Of a stretch of DNA of 64,000 nucleotides, positions 8,538 through 16,678 are shown piece after piece. Position 1 is the first letter of the stretch; each line of letters starts with the position of its first letter. The notes beneath the pieces were generated by a model, which was given only the letters and a program-made list of their open reading frames with translations, made no database searches and was not told where the DNA came from. The position numbers and the translations under genes were made by a program. The DNA is from Lentisphaerota bacterium (GTDB lineage: Bacteria > Verrucomicrobiota > Kiritimatiellia > UBA8416 > JAIOPI01), in the NCBI GenBank assembly GCA_021413965.1, contig JAIOPI010000010.1:62001-126000 (forward strand), written 5' to 3'.

Positions 8538-9458
8538 TTACCAGCGCCCCGACGCGCCGCCACCGCCGAAACTGCCTCCGCCACCACGAAAGCCGCCACC
8601 GCTACTGCTGCTGCGAAAGCCCCCGCTGCTGCCGCGATAGCCGCCATAGGAGCGGCCGGAGGGAAAGCCGCCATAGTTCGACCGCCGCGTAGACGATGAC
8701 GAGAGCGCCAGCAGCACAAACACCATGACCCCGGCCACCAGCGCGGCCAGCAGGGAGTAGACGAGGAACCATACCACCAGCGCCACCAGGCCTCCCGCCA
8801 GCAGGCCGCCAAGCAGGCGCCCGATCAAGGCGCGCAGGAACTGCCCGAACACGACCACCGCAATCATCAGAAAGGGCAGGTTGTTCACCAACCGGCTTGT
8901 ATCGATGGAACGCATCGCCGCGGGCAGCCCGGGCGCCTGAAGCGCGACGTCCGGCAGCGGCTCGCCATCAATGATGGCAATCAGGCGATCGACACCCGCC
9001 GCCACGCCACCCGGCAGATCGCCGCGCTTGAAATACGGCGTGACCACCTCACTGATGAGGCGCTTGGCCACGGCGTCAGGAACCGCGCCTTCAAGCCCGT
9101 AACCGACCTCCAACCGCATGGCGCGGTCGTCCTTCGCAATGAGGAACAGCACCCCGTCATCAACCCCCTGGCGCCCGAGCTTCCACGCTTCCGCCACGCG
9201 CAGGGCATAGGCCTCGATGGCCTCGGGAGCCGTGGTGGAAAGCATGAGGACGGCGATCTGCGAGCCCTTGCGCGTCTCGAATGCCTGAAGACGGCTTTCG
9301 AGTTCCTGCCGCTGGGCGGGCGAGAGCGTGCCGGTCAGGTCGGTGACACGCTGACGCAGCGGCGGAACCGCCACGTCGGCGCCCGCCAACGCGGTCACGC
9401 CCAGCAACACCAGCATCGGCAGGAACAGACGTCTCATGGCGAATCGCCTTCCATGCAT
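8538..9458 (-). CDS. TPM-domain membrane protein (YgcG-like)
   Basis: A 306-residue protein. It has a signal peptide (MRRLFLPMLVLLGVTALAGA after a short n-region) and an extracytoplasmic TPM domain at residues about 30-160 (VTDLTGTLSPAQRQELESRL ... DDGVLFLIAKDDRAMRLEVGYGLEG). Hydrophobic helices follow at about 195-250 (FLMIAVVVFGQFLRALIGRLLGGLLAGGLVALVVWFLVYSL...). The tail is very rich in Gly and Ser and ends in GGGGASGRW. This layout is that of the YgcG/TPM family, which is commonly encoded next to lemA. It lies 33 bases after lemA, so co-transcription is likely. The function is not established. Confidence 0.85.
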   Translation of the reverse strand: MHGRRFAMRRLFLPMLVLLGVTALAGADVAVPPLRQRVTDLTGTLSPAQRQELESRLQAFETRKGSQIAVLMLSTTAPEAIEAYALRVAEAWKLGRQGVDDGVLFLIAKDDRAMRLEVGYGLEGAVPDAVAKRLISEVVTPYFKRGDLPGGVAAGVDRLIAIIDGEPLPDVALQAPGLPAAMRSIDTSRLVNNLPFLMIAVVVFGQFLRALIGRLLGGLLAGGLVALVVWFLVYSLLAALVAGVMVFVLLALSSSSTRRSNYGGFPSGRSYGGYRGSSGGFRSSSSGGGFRGGGGSFGGGGASGRW

Positions 9459-9491
9459 CCGCGGTGGCCGTAACGGCTGAAGTGGTGCGGA

Positions 9492-10100
9492 CTAGAACGC
9501 CACCGTGGGCGGCGTGGCCAGCGCCTTCTCATCCTCGACGGCGAAGGTCGGCTTGGGCGCGTAGTGAAACATCTTGGCGGTCAGGTTGGCCGGAAATTGG
9601 CGCACGGTGACGTTGTACTCCTGCACCGCCTGGATATACCGGTTGCGCGCAACCGCGATCCGGTTTTCCGTGCCTTCAAGCTGCGCCTGCAAGTCGCGGA
9701 AGCCCGCGTCCGCCTTGAGCTGAGGATAATTCTCCGAGACCACCAGCAGGCGCGCGATGGCGCTCTTGAGTTCAGACTGCGCCTCCACAAACGTGCCAAA
9801 GGCCTCCGGATTGTTCAGCATGTCAGGCGAGACCTGGATCGACCCGACCTTGGCACGCGCCTCCGTGACCTGCGTGAGCACGTCCTTCTCGTGTGCCGCG
9901 TACCCCTTGACCGTGTTGACCAGATTGGGCACCAGGTCCGCGCGGCGCTGGTATTGGTTCAGCACTTCGGCCCACCCGGACTTGACCTGCTCGTCGCGTA
10001 CCTGGATGCGATTGTAGCCGCAACCGGTGGTGGCGAGGCAGAGCAGCAGCGCACAGGCCGACAGCGCCAGCCCACGCCCAAGGAATCCATTACGCTTCAT
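9492..10100 (-). CDS. lemA: LemA family lipoprotein-like protein
   Basis: A 202-residue LemA-family protein. The N-terminus (ALSACALLLCLATTGCGYN) looks like a lipoprotein signal with Cys at the end of an approximate lipobox. The body is the helical LemA core (VKSGWAEVLNQYQRRADLVPNLVNTVKGYAAHEKDVLTQVTEARAKV ... LEGTENRIAVARNRYIQAVQEYNVTVRQFPANLTAKMF), ending in a conserved PKPTFAVEDEKALATPPTVAF-like tail. The start at 10100 is chosen because upstream residues are not family-like and GGAGG precedes this ATG. It heads a lemA-TPM-TPM operon, a common arrangement. The biochemical role is unknown. Confidence 0.88.
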   Translation of the reverse strand: MKRNGFLGRGLALSACALLLCLATTGCGYNRIQVRDEQVKSGWAEVLNQYQRRADLVPNLVNTVKGYAAHEKDVLTQVTEARAKVGSIQVSPDMLNNPEAFGTFVEAQSELKSAIARLLVVSENYPQLKADAGFRDLQAQLEGTENRIAVARNRYIQAVQEYNVTVRQFPANLTAKMFHYAPKPTFAVEDEKALATPPTVAF

Positions 10101-10169
10101 GCGACATCCTCCGACCGTGCACCATGGGGCACGTGCCGGCCAGTATCGCGCGGCACCGACGTGGCGTCG

Positions 10170-10175
10170 ATTATA
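10170..10175 (-). promoter_or_regulatory. -10 element upstream of lemA
   Basis: On the minus strand this is a perfect TATAAT, about 70 bases before the lemA start. No good -35 box is seen at the expected distance, so the promoter assignment is tentative. Confidence 0.4.
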
Positions 10176-10201
10176 AAGGGAGTCAGGCGAACGCCGCTCG
10201 C

Positions 10202-11152
10202 TCAAATCCCTTCGAAAAGGATCGTCGAGAGGTAGCGCTCACCGGCGTCGGGCAGAATCACCACGATCATCTTGCCGGCAAACTCCGCCTGCTGCGCGAG
10301 ACGCACGGCCACGTGGGCCGCCGCACCGCAGGAGATGCCCGAGATGATGCCTTCCTCGCGGGCCAGCCGGCGGGCCATGTCAATCGCCTCGTCGCTCGAG
10401 ACCTGCTCGACGCGGTCGACGATGGAGAGGTCCAGCGTCTCGGGGATGAAGCCGGCACCGATGCCCTGGATCTTGTGCGGCCCCGGCTTGAGCGGCTGGC
10501 CGGACAGCTTCTGCGTGATCACCGGGCTGTGCGACGGTTCCACCGCCACGGCCATGATCTTCTTGCCGCGCGTGTTCTTGATGTAGCGGCTGATCCCCGT
10601 AATGGTGCCGCCGGTCCCCACGCCGGACACGATGACATCCACCTGGCCATCCGTGTCGTTCCAGATTTCCGGCCCGGTGGTCTGCTCGTGAATCTTGGGA
10701 TTGGACGGATTCTTGAACTGCTGCGGCATGTAGTAGCGTGCGTCCGTGGCCGCCAGCTCTTCAGCCTTGGCAATGGCCCCGGGCATGCCCTTCGCGCCTT
10801 CCGTCAGGATGAGATTCGCCCCGAAGGCGGCCAGCACGCGCCGGCGCTCCAGACTCATTGTTTCCGGCATGGTCAGGGTGAGCTTGTAGCCGCGCGCCGC
10901 CGCCACATAGGCCAGGGCAATGCCGGTGTTTCCGCTCGTCGGCTCGATGATCTCCATCCCGGGCTTGAGCTTGCCCGAGGCCTCGGCATCCCAGATCATG
11001 GCGGCACCGATCCGGCACTTCACGGAATAGGCGGGATTGCGACCTTCAACTTTAGCCAAAACGGTGGCCTTGGCGCCCCCGGTGACCTTGTTGAGTGTCA
11101 CCAACGGGGTATTCCCAATGGACCGGCTGTTGTCAGGATAGATGCGCGACAT
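10202..11152 (-). CDS. cysK: Cysteine synthase A (O-acetylserine sulfhydrylase)
   Basis: A 316-residue PLP enzyme that makes L-cysteine from O-acetylserine and sulfide in the cytoplasm. The PLP lysine lies in [21 protein letters not shown], almost the same as in enterobacterial Cys[15 protein letters not shown] is the substrate-binding loop and [15 protein letters not shown] binds the cofactor phosphate. ATG 11152 is the family start and has AAGGAG upstream. It is probably transcribed alone: a promoter is visible at 11231-11260. The nearby APS reductase, gamma-synthases and CymR-like regulator make this a sulfur-assimilation locus. In Bacillus and Staphylococcus CysK is the partner of CymR, so a similar pairing is plausible here. 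Confidence 0.95.
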   Translation of the reverse strand: MSRIYPDNSRSIGNTPLVTLNKVTGGAKATVLAKVEGRNPAYSVKCRIGAAMIWDAEASGKLKPGMEIIEPTSGNTGIALAYVAAARGYKLTLTMPETMSLERRRVLAAFGANLILTEGAKGMPGAIAKAEELAATDARYYMPQQFKNPSNPKIHEQTTGPEIWNDTDGQVDVIVSGVGTGGTITGISRYIKNTRGKKIMAVAVEPSHSPVITQKLSGQPLKPGPHKIQGIGAGFIPETLDLSIVDRVEQVSSDEAIDMARRLAREEGIISGISCGAAAHVAVRLAQQAEFAGKMIVVILPDAGERYLSTILFEGI

Positions 11153-11230
11153 GATGTGTTCTCCTTGTCTGGTGATGCGTCTGTTCCGCCCAAAATACAA
11201 CGGCCCCCACATGCCGGGAACTCTGCCGTT

Positions 11231-11260
11231 ACTATAACACGCGTAACCCTATCGGTCTAA
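11231..11260 (-). promoter_or_regulatory. Putative cysK promoter
   Basis: On the minus strand TTAGAC (11260-11255) and TATAGT (11236-11231) are separated by 18 bases, about 80 bases before ATG 11152. GTTAC/GTAAC arms around the -10 make a short inverted repeat that could be an operator. Confidence 0.45.
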
Positions 11261-11300
11261 TCTTAATTATCGACACCGCCCGGTGCTCTGTTTCCGCTCT

Positions 11301-11344
11301 GTTGCCTGTCCCTATCGGCTTGCCACCGCTTGTTACCTGTCCCC
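11301..11344. repeat. Two copies of a CTGTT(A/G)CCTGTCCC motif
   Basis: GTTGCCTGTCCC at 11301-11312 and GTTACCTGTCCC at 11332-11343 lie in the gap between cysK and the next gene. A third copy, GTTACCTGTCCC, is at 14020-14031 within the first codons of the other gamma-synthase gene. GGGACAGG(T/C)AAC strings are familiar as parts of REP-like elements in other genomes; no associated transposase is seen here. Confidence 0.45.
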
Positions 11345-11351
11345 AAGGGCG

Positions 11352-12827
11352 TCAGCCCACCACCGCCAGGGCCTTTTCAAACCGCCTGCACAGCTCCTCC
11401 GGCTCCTCCACCCCCACCGAAACGCGGATCAAGTAGCGGGATACGCCGCAGGATTCGGCCCATTCCAGCTCGCCATAGTGCGCCAACAGCGTGAAGGGAC
11501 AGGCAAGTGTGAAGATCGTACCCAACGTCGGCCCTTTGCAAACCTGCAGCGCATCGTACACCCGGGAGGCCTGCTCCGCCGGATCGCGGACCAGGAAACT
11601 GAGCAGATTGCTCCAGCCCCCCCCCTGCCGACGCACGGCCTCATACGCCTCCCCGCACTGCCACTTGGGATACCAGACCTTCTCCACCGCCGGATGCGCC
11701 CGCAGCCGTTCCGCCAGCATCAGACCGCCCGCGTTATGGCGCTGCATGCGCTCCGCAAAGCCGCGCGCCTGCAGGTCGAGCACGGCCGCATCCTCCACCC
11801 AGAGCAAGTCCTCATGGACCGTACTTACCACCCGCTTCAGGGCCTCGTAAAAGGGCGACCGGGGATTGAGCATGACCGCCCCGCCCATCACCTCACCGGT
11901 GCCGGCGAAGTACTTGGTCAGACTCGTGACCACCACGTCCGCATGCGGTCTCAAATCCACGTTGAACGGAGTGGCCACCACATCGTCGACCACGAGCGGC
12001 ACGCCCTGCGCGCGCAGCCACGGCGCCAGCGTTGTAACATCGATGCATTCCAGCAGGGGATTGCTCGGGAGTTCGCAGAAGCAGGCCGCGAGCGGTTGCT
12101 GTCGCAAGAGCGCCTGCACCTCGTCGAGCGAGAGCCCCTGCCGATAGGGCACAAAGACGACGCCCGCCCCCAGTTCCTGCTGCACCTTGAGCGAGTCAAC
12201 GTAAGGGAAGCCCAGTTGGGCGGTTGCCCGCCCCGGACGCCAGCGGTTGACGGCGCTGAGCACGCCATAGATGGCCCCCATGCCGGTGGGATACAGGAAC
12301 ACGTCGCCCGCCTCGCACCCATAGTAGGCAGCCAGCTGCGCGCGCAGCGATGCCCGCGGCTCAGGCCCGTCAGCGGCCAGCCTGGCCCCACGCCCCTGCA
12401 CGTGCGCCTCCGCCTGTCGGCTGGACACGATCAGACCCGTATGCTGCCAGAAAGCCTTCAGCGCCGTCTCGCCCGCCGGTGTGGTCGCCACGCCGAACAC
12501 ACTGCCATGGCGCACCAGCCAGGCATCCTGCCCGCTCCGGCGGCTCACGTAAGTCGCGCACTGCTCCGCCGCGCGCAGCGAGGGAAAGGGCAGGCATGGC
12601 TGGCCCGGCGCCATCTGGGCGGCCAGCTCGCGAACGCGCTCATGGATCACAAAACGCGGGTAGCCGCCGCGCATCCGCGCCACCACGTCCGGGTGCTTCT
12701 CCTCATAGCCAACGACGTCCGCCCAACGCGGCAACGCCACCGACACCGCATGCGGCGAATCCGGAATCGGCATCCCCATCTCTTCACCGCGCCAGATGGG
12801 ATCGGTCAACAGATCACGCATAGCCAC
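11352..12827 (-). CDS. Cystathionine gamma-synthase-like PLP enzyme, long (fungal STR2-like) form
   Basis: A 491-residue member of the Cys/Met-metabolism PLP family. The first ~150 residues (LPRWADVVGYEEKHPDVVARMRGGYPRFVIHERVREL...) are absent from standard MetB/MetC and recall the long fungal cystathionine gamma-synthase type. The catalytic part includes FLYPTGMGAIYGVLSAV, DDVVATPFNVDL and the PLP lysine in VVTSLTKYFAGTGEVMGGA, and ends in RVSVGVEEPEELCRRFEKAL. It probably joins an O-acylhomoserine to cysteine or sulfide. It follows directly on the stop of the second gamma-synthase gene, with start GTG 12827 or ATG 12821, so the two form one operon. Confidence 0.8.
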   Translation of the reverse strand: MAMRDLLTDPIWRGEEMGMPIPDSPHAVSVALPRWADVVGYEEKHPDVVARMRGGYPRFVIHERVRELAAQMAPGQPCLPFPSLRAAEQCATYVSRRSGQDAWLVRHGSVFGVATTPAGETALKAFWQHTGLIVSSRQAEAHVQGRGARLAADGPEPRASLRAQLAAYYGCEAGDVFLYPTGMGAIYGVLSAVNRWRPGRATAQLGFPYVDSLKVQQELGAGVVFVPYRQGLSLDEVQALLRQQPLAACFCELPSNPLLECIDVTTLAPWLRAQGVPLVVDDVVATPFNVDLRPHADVVVTSLTKYFAGTGEVMGGAVMLNPRSPFYEALKRVVSTVHEDLLWVEDAAVLDLQARGFAERMQRHNAGGLMLAERLRAHPAVEKVWYPKWQCGEAYEAVRRQGGGWSNLLSFLVRDPAEQASRVYDALQVCKGPTLGTIFTLACPFTLLAHYGELEWAESCGVSRYLIRVSVGVEEPEELCRRFEKALAVVG

Positions 12828-14045
12828 TTAGTCCTCGACACGTCCAATCGCGGCAGTCCCCCGCCCCACACGATCCAATGCCTGCGCCAGATCCGCCCGC
12901 AGATCCTCGACGTCCTCAATGCCCACAGAGAGCCGCACCAGTCCATCGCGGATGCCAACCTGCTCCCGTACGGCGCGCGGAACCGACGCGTGCGTCATGG
13001 TCGCCGGGTGGGAGATCAGACTCTCCACCCCGCCCAGGCTTTCCGCCAGCGTGAAGTACTCCAATGCCGCACAAAACGCGCGGACCCCATCCGTGTCGGT
13101 ATCCAGCTCAACCAGGATCAGCCCCGATCCGGCGCGCATCTGGCGCTTGGCCAAAGCGTGCTGCGGGTGGCTGGGCAGAAACGGATAGCGCACGGACTTC
13201 ACGGCGGACTGCGCTTCCAGCCAGGCCGCGAGATCGAGCGCGCTGCGGCTGTGCCGCTCCATGCGCAGGGCCAGCGTGCGCGCCCCGCGGGCCGTCAGCC
13301 AGGCATCGAATGGCGACGGCTGCAACCCCAGCGCCTTCTGCGCAAAGATCATGCGGCCGTGCCATTCCTCGTCGTTCGTGATGACCGCCCCGGCCAGACA
13401 ATCGCTGTGCCCGTTGATGTACTTCGTGGTCGAGTGCAGCGAGAGCGTCGCCCCCAGTTCCAACGGCAGCTGAAGATACGGCGAAGCGAATGTGTTATCC
13501 ACCAGCACCGGGGTGTGAACGCTTCGGGACGCCTCGCTGATGCCGCCAATATCAATGACCTTCAGCAGAGGATTGGTGGGACTTTCCAGCCACACCAGCG
13601 CCGGCCGGTGACGGGCAATCAGGGACCAGTTCGCCTGATCACTCAGATCCGCGTAGACCGTCTGTACGCCGAACTTGGCGAATACTTTGTCGAACAGCCG
13701 GTAGGTACAGCCGTAGACATTTTCCTCAGCCAAGACCACGTCCCCGCTCTTCAATGTCGAGGCCACCGCCGTAATGGCCGAGACCCCGCTTGCAAACGAC
13801 GTGCAGGCGAGGGCCCCCTCCAATGCAGCCAGGGTCCGATCCAACAACCGGAAGTTGGGATTACCGGATCGCGTGTAGTCAAACCCCTCCGGATTGCCGG
13901 CGGCAAAGGTGGATGTCAAAAAGACGGGCGGCATCACGGCCCCGGTATTCTCATTAAATCCGCGCCCGGCATGCACCGCACGCGTCGAGAAACCCGCCAA
14001 ACCTGTGTTTTGGCCCTCTGTTACCTGTCCCTTACTCGCCTTCAT
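12828..14045 (-). CDS. metB: Cystathionine gamma-synthase / O-acylhomoserine sulfhydrylase family PLP enzyme
   Basis: A protein of about 405 residues in the standard MetB/MetC/MetZ family. Visible are FSTRAVHAGRGFNENTGAVMPPVFLTSTF, the phosphate-binding CTSFASGVSAITAV, SPTNPLLKVIDI, the PLP lysine in LHSTTKYINGHSDCLAGAV, and a C-terminal GVESLISHPATMTHASVPRAVREQVGI...RLSVGIEDVEDL. It should form cystathionine or homocysteine for methionine synthesis, but beta/gamma-lyase activity cannot be excluded from sequence alone. The start is taken at ATG 14045; GTG 14084 is a longer option. Codons just after the start contain a GTTACCTGTCCC repeat (on the opposite strand), so the extreme N-terminus is poorly conserved. 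Confidence 0.82.
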   Translation of the reverse strand: MKASKGQVTEGQNTGLAGFSTRAVHAGRGFNENTGAVMPPVFLTSTFAAGNPEGFDYTRSGNPNFRLLDRTLAALEGALACTSFASGVSAITAVASTLKSGDVVLAEENVYGCTYRLFDKVFAKFGVQTVYADLSDQANWSLIARHRPALVWLESPTNPLLKVIDIGGISEASRSVHTPVLVDNTFASPYLQLPLELGATLSLHSTTKYINGHSDCLAGAVITNDEEWHGRMIFAQKALGLQPSPFDAWLTARGARTLALRMERHSRSALDLAAWLEAQSAVKSVRYPFLPSHPQHALAKRQMRAGSGLILVELDTDTDGVRAFCAALEYFTLAESLGGVESLISHPATMTHASVPRAVREQVGIRDGLVRLSVGIEDVEDLRADLAQALDRVGRGTAAIGRVED

Positions 14046-14082
14046 CAAATACTCATCATTCCCGTGGGTCAGCAGGGATTTC

Positions 14083-14129
14083 ACATTGACAGGCTGCCGT
14101 CACTTGTTGCAAACACGATATTGACAGCC
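14083..14129. promoter_or_regulatory. Direct repeats in the metB/rrf2 divergent region (possible operator)
   Basis: ACATTGACAGGC at 14083-14094 and ATATTGACAGCC at 14118-14129 are near-identical and 35 bases apart, between the divergent gamma-synthase operon and the Rrf2 gene. Rrf2 proteins commonly autoregulate and bind AT-rich sites in such regions. The second copy also supplies the -35 box of the rrf2 promoter. The operator role is inferred. Confidence 0.35.
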
Positions 14130-14149
14130 ATCGAAAAATATACCATAGT
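14121..14149 (+). promoter_or_regulatory. Putative promoter of the CymR-like rrf2 gene
   Basis: TTGACA at 14121-14126 and CATAGT at 14144-14149 with a 17-base spacer, within an AT-rich island. ATG 14171 follows after a leader of about 15 bases. Confidence 0.5.
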
Positions 14150-14170
14150 TTCTTCATCGAATTAGTAAAG

Positions 14171-14596
14171 ATGAAAGTTTCTTCCAAAACGCAGTATGCC
14201 CTGAACACCGTGCTCGATCTGGCGTTGCACCACAACACGGGCGTTGTTCGCGTGGCCGATATTTCCCGCCGTCAGGGAATCCCCCAGAAGTTTCTTGAAC
14301 AGATCCTGATGGTGCTCAAGAGCGGGGGCATCGTCGGCAGCAAGCGTGGCGCCAAGGGCGGCTACTTTCTCCTGCGACCCGCAGCGGAAATCACCCTCGC
14401 CTCCGTCGTCCGCCTCACCGAGGAAACCCTGTTGTCCGACGAGGCCGCCGGGAATGCCAACGACCGCAATACGCCCTACGAAAAGGTCTGGCAGGACATC
14501 AACGCCTACGTCACCCGACACCTCGAAGGGCTGACCGTTCAGATGATGTGTGAACAGGCCTCGGCCATGTCCCGCGTCCTGGAATTTTCCATCTGA
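14171..14596 (+). CDS. Rrf2 family transcriptional regulator (CymR-like)
   Basis: A 141-residue DNA-binding protein. The N-terminal winged helix (MKVSSKTQYALNTVLDLALHHNTGVVRVADISRRQGIPQKFLEQILMVLKSGGIVGSKRGAKGGYFLLRP) is a complete Rrf2 domain. It has only one Cys, far downstream, so no iron-sulfur cluster is expected. This is the CymR type rather than the IscR/NsrR type. CymR represses cysteine-synthesis genes in Firmicutes and is activated by binding CysK. Here the gene sits between the gamma-synthases, cysK and APS reductase, so control of this sulfur locus is the natural inference. Confidence 0.85.
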   Translation: MKVSSKTQYALNTVLDLALHHNTGVVRVADISRRQGIPQKFLEQILMVLKSGGIVGSKRGAKGGYFLLRPAAEITLASVVRLTEETLLSDEAAGNANDRNTPYEKVWQDINAYVTRHLEGLTVQMMCEQASAMSRVLEFSI

Positions 14597-14680
14597 GGAC
14601 GCGGCGGCGTGCCGCGGGCATCACCGGCGCCCCCGCAGGCGTTGGCGTCCCCCCAGACCGGCCGGCCGCCAAAGGCGCAC

Positions 14681-15424
14681 ATGACACCAGATCCCATACC
14701 CGCGTCGGACAATTCGACTGACCAGCCTCAGACGGCCATCGACTACCATGGCAACGGCGAGGCGGAGGATGTCTTGCGCTGGGCCCTGGACCGATTCAGC
14801 CCGCGCATCGCCCTCTCCACGAGCTTCAAGGATGCCGTCATTATCCATATGATGAGCCGGATTCGACCCGATTTTCGCGTCTTCGCGCTCGATACCGGAC
14901 GGCTGAACGAGGAAACCTACGAACTCGCCGACGAGATCAGCCGGCGCTACCACGTACAGATTGAGTGGACCTTCCCGCGCCACGAAGCCGTCGAGCGGCT
15001 CACCGGCACGAAGGGGATGCACTCGTTTCGCGAAAGCGTGGAGAACCGGCGCGAGTGCTGCTACATCCGCAAGGTGGAACCGCTGTCACGCGCCCTCTCC
15101 GGCCTCGATGCCTGGATCACCGGACTGCGACGCGACCAGGGCTCCACCCGTTCCGAAATCCAGAAAATCGAGCGCGACCAGGTCCACGGCGGCATTATCA
15201 AGGTGAACCCGCTGGCGGACTGGGACACCGGCCGCATGTGGCAGTACATTCGCGAGAACAAGATTCCCTACAACCGCCTGTTCGACAAGGGCTACACCTC
15301 CATCGGCTGCGCCCCCTGCACGCGACCCGTGCAACCCGGGGATGATCCTCGGTCCGGTCGCTGGTGGTGGGAACTTGACGAGCACAAGGAGTGCGGCATC
15401 CACATCCGGGACTGGACGATTTAG
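14681..15424 (+). CDS. cysH: APS reductase, assimilatory (phosphoadenylyl-sulfate reductase family)
   Basis: A 247-residue cytoplasmic enzyme that reduces adenylylsulfate to sulfite. Two cysteine pairs, ENRRECCYIRKVEPL and SIGCAPCTRPV, are the [4Fe-4S] ligands that mark APS-type rather than PAPS-only reductases. The P-loop-like SxSFKD (ALSTSFKDAVI) binds the nucleotide, and the C-terminal WELDEHKECGIH holds the catalytic Cys. ATG 14681 is preferred because the preceding ~24 codons are Pro/Ala-rich and not family-like. It lies 84 bases after the Rrf2 gene and may share its transcript. No ATP sulfurylase or sulfite reductase gene is in the window. Confidence 0.9.
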   Translation: MTPDPIPASDNSTDQPQTAIDYHGNGEAEDVLRWALDRFSPRIALSTSFKDAVIIHMMSRIRPDFRVFALDTGRLNEETYELADEISRRYHVQIEWTFPRHEAVERLTGTKGMHSFRESVENRRECCYIRKVEPLSRALSGLDAWITGLRRDQGSTRSEIQKIERDQVHGGIIKVNPLADWDTGRMWQYIRENKIPYNRLFDKGYTSIGCAPCTRPVQPGDDPRSGRWWWELDEHKECGIHIRDWTI

Positions 15425-15478
15425 AAATGCCGTGCCTCAGGCAACCCTGATTGACAGGGGCGCCCGAGGCCACGACAA

Positions 15479-16504
15479 TTGCTCGTGCCTCGCATTCACT
15501 ACGTCCAGCACGTCCCTTTCGAAACCCCCGGTCATATTCTGACCTGGGCCCGCATGCGCGGTCACCCCGTCACCGGCACGCGGCTCTACGCCGGGGAAGC
15601 CCTGCCCGTGCCCGCCGCCTTCGATTGGTTGGTGATGATGGGTGGTCCCATGGGCGTCCATGACGAAGCGACCTGCCCATGGCTCCACGATGAGAAGCGC
15701 CTGCTGCGAGACGCCATCGCCGCTGGACGCGCCGTGCTGGGCATCTGTCTGGGCGCTCAATTGCTCGCCGATGCACTGGGCGCGCGCGTCTACGCCAATG
15801 CCCATAAGGAGATCGGCTGGTTCCCCGTCCAACGCACGCCCACCTCAGCCGGCGCGCTGGCCGGATTTCCCGATTCGCTCGACGTCCTTCACTGGCATGG
15901 GGATACCTTCGATCTGCCGCCGGGCGCAAACCACCTGCTTGCCAGCGAAGCCTGCACCCATCAGGCGTTCGTCGCCCACCACCGTCTCTACGGCCTTCAG
16001 TTTCACATGGAAATCGAACCGCATGGTTGCCGGGCGCTGATCGAACATGGCCGTCACGAACTGGTCCCGGGCCCCTACATCCAGCACGCGGACGAACTCC
16101 TCGCCGACCCCACCCGCTTCTTCACCGCCGCCACCATTCTCGAGCGCGTCCTGGACGCCATGGCCGCCGACGACGCCGTCGTGATCATCTCCACCGCCCT
16201 CGAGACGGCCGAACAAGCCGACCGTATGGCAACCGCCCTCGTCGAACAGCGGCTCGCAGCCTGCGTGCAGATCTTGCCCGCACGCAGCACCTATCGATGG
16301 GAAGGCCGTCTCCAGAAGTCGGGCGAACACGTCATGCTGATCAAAACGCGCGCCGCCTGCGCCCCCGCCGCCATGGACTTCCTGAAAACACACCACCCCT
16401 ACGCGCTGCCGGAAATTCTGGTCACGCCCGTGCAGGATGGACTCCCGGATTACCGCCAGTGGATCGCCAGCGAAACCGCGCCCCCCCCCGCCACCACCAC
16501 GTGA
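15479..16504 (+). CDS. Fusion of a class I glutamine amidotransferase domain and CutA
   Basis: A 341-residue two-domain protein. Residues 1-225 are a class I glutamine amidotransferase (GMP-synthase-like subgroup): MMGGPMGVHDE, nucleophile Cys in AVLGICLGAQLLADALG, and the His-x-Glu pair in LYGLQFHMEIE. Residues about 232-332 are a complete CutA1 domain: VVIISTALETAEQADRMATALVEQRLAACVQILPARSTYRWEGRLQKSGEHVMLIKT...ALPEILVTPVQDGLPDYRQWI. CutA is a trimeric protein linked to divalent metal tolerance. The frame is continuous and both domains are intact, so this looks like a genuine fusion. The start may be TTG 15479 or GTG 15485. A run of nine C (16481-16489) lies in the short tail after the CutA domain. 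Confidence 0.85.
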   Translation: MLVPRIHYVQHVPFETPGHILTWARMRGHPVTGTRLYAGEALPVPAAFDWLVMMGGPMGVHDEATCPWLHDEKRLLRDAIAAGRAVLGICLGAQLLADALGARVYANAHKEIGWFPVQRTPTSAGALAGFPDSLDVLHWHGDTFDLPPGANHLLASEACTHQAFVAHHRLYGLQFHMEIEPHGCRALIEHGRHELVPGPYIQHADELLADPTRFFTAATILERVLDAMAADDAVVIISTALETAEQADRMATALVEQRLAACVQILPARSTYRWEGRLQKSGEHVMLIKTRAACAPAAMDFLKTHHPYALPEILVTPVQDGLPDYRQWIASETAPPPATTT

Positions 16505-16596
16505 ACCGCCGCATCACAGGCTGCCTGATGACGTGCCGACGGCGACGCCCCGCACGCCCCCTACGCCGCGTGCCCCACCAGTCGGGCGGCCAAGGC

Positions 16597-16625
16597 TTGC
16601 GCCGCGCGCCGGAAAACGGTATCGT
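16597..16625 (+). promoter_or_regulatory. Putative promoter of the rhodanese-PCD-pepN-rfbD transcript
   Basis: TTGCGC at 16597-16602 and TATCGT at 16620-16625 with a 17-base spacer, followed by a leader of about 47 bases with GGGAGGG before ATG 16679. Confidence 0.45.
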
Positions 16626-16678
16626 GATGGCCTCATTTCAAACGCAGTAGATGATGCAGCCAGGGCCGGGAGGGTGAC

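Noticed and set aside
11283-14165. A 960-codon plus-strand open frame
   Set aside because: It is antisense to two clear PLP enzymes with all motifs, and its translation is Arg/His/Gln-rich with no domain. Long antisense frames are expected at this GC content.
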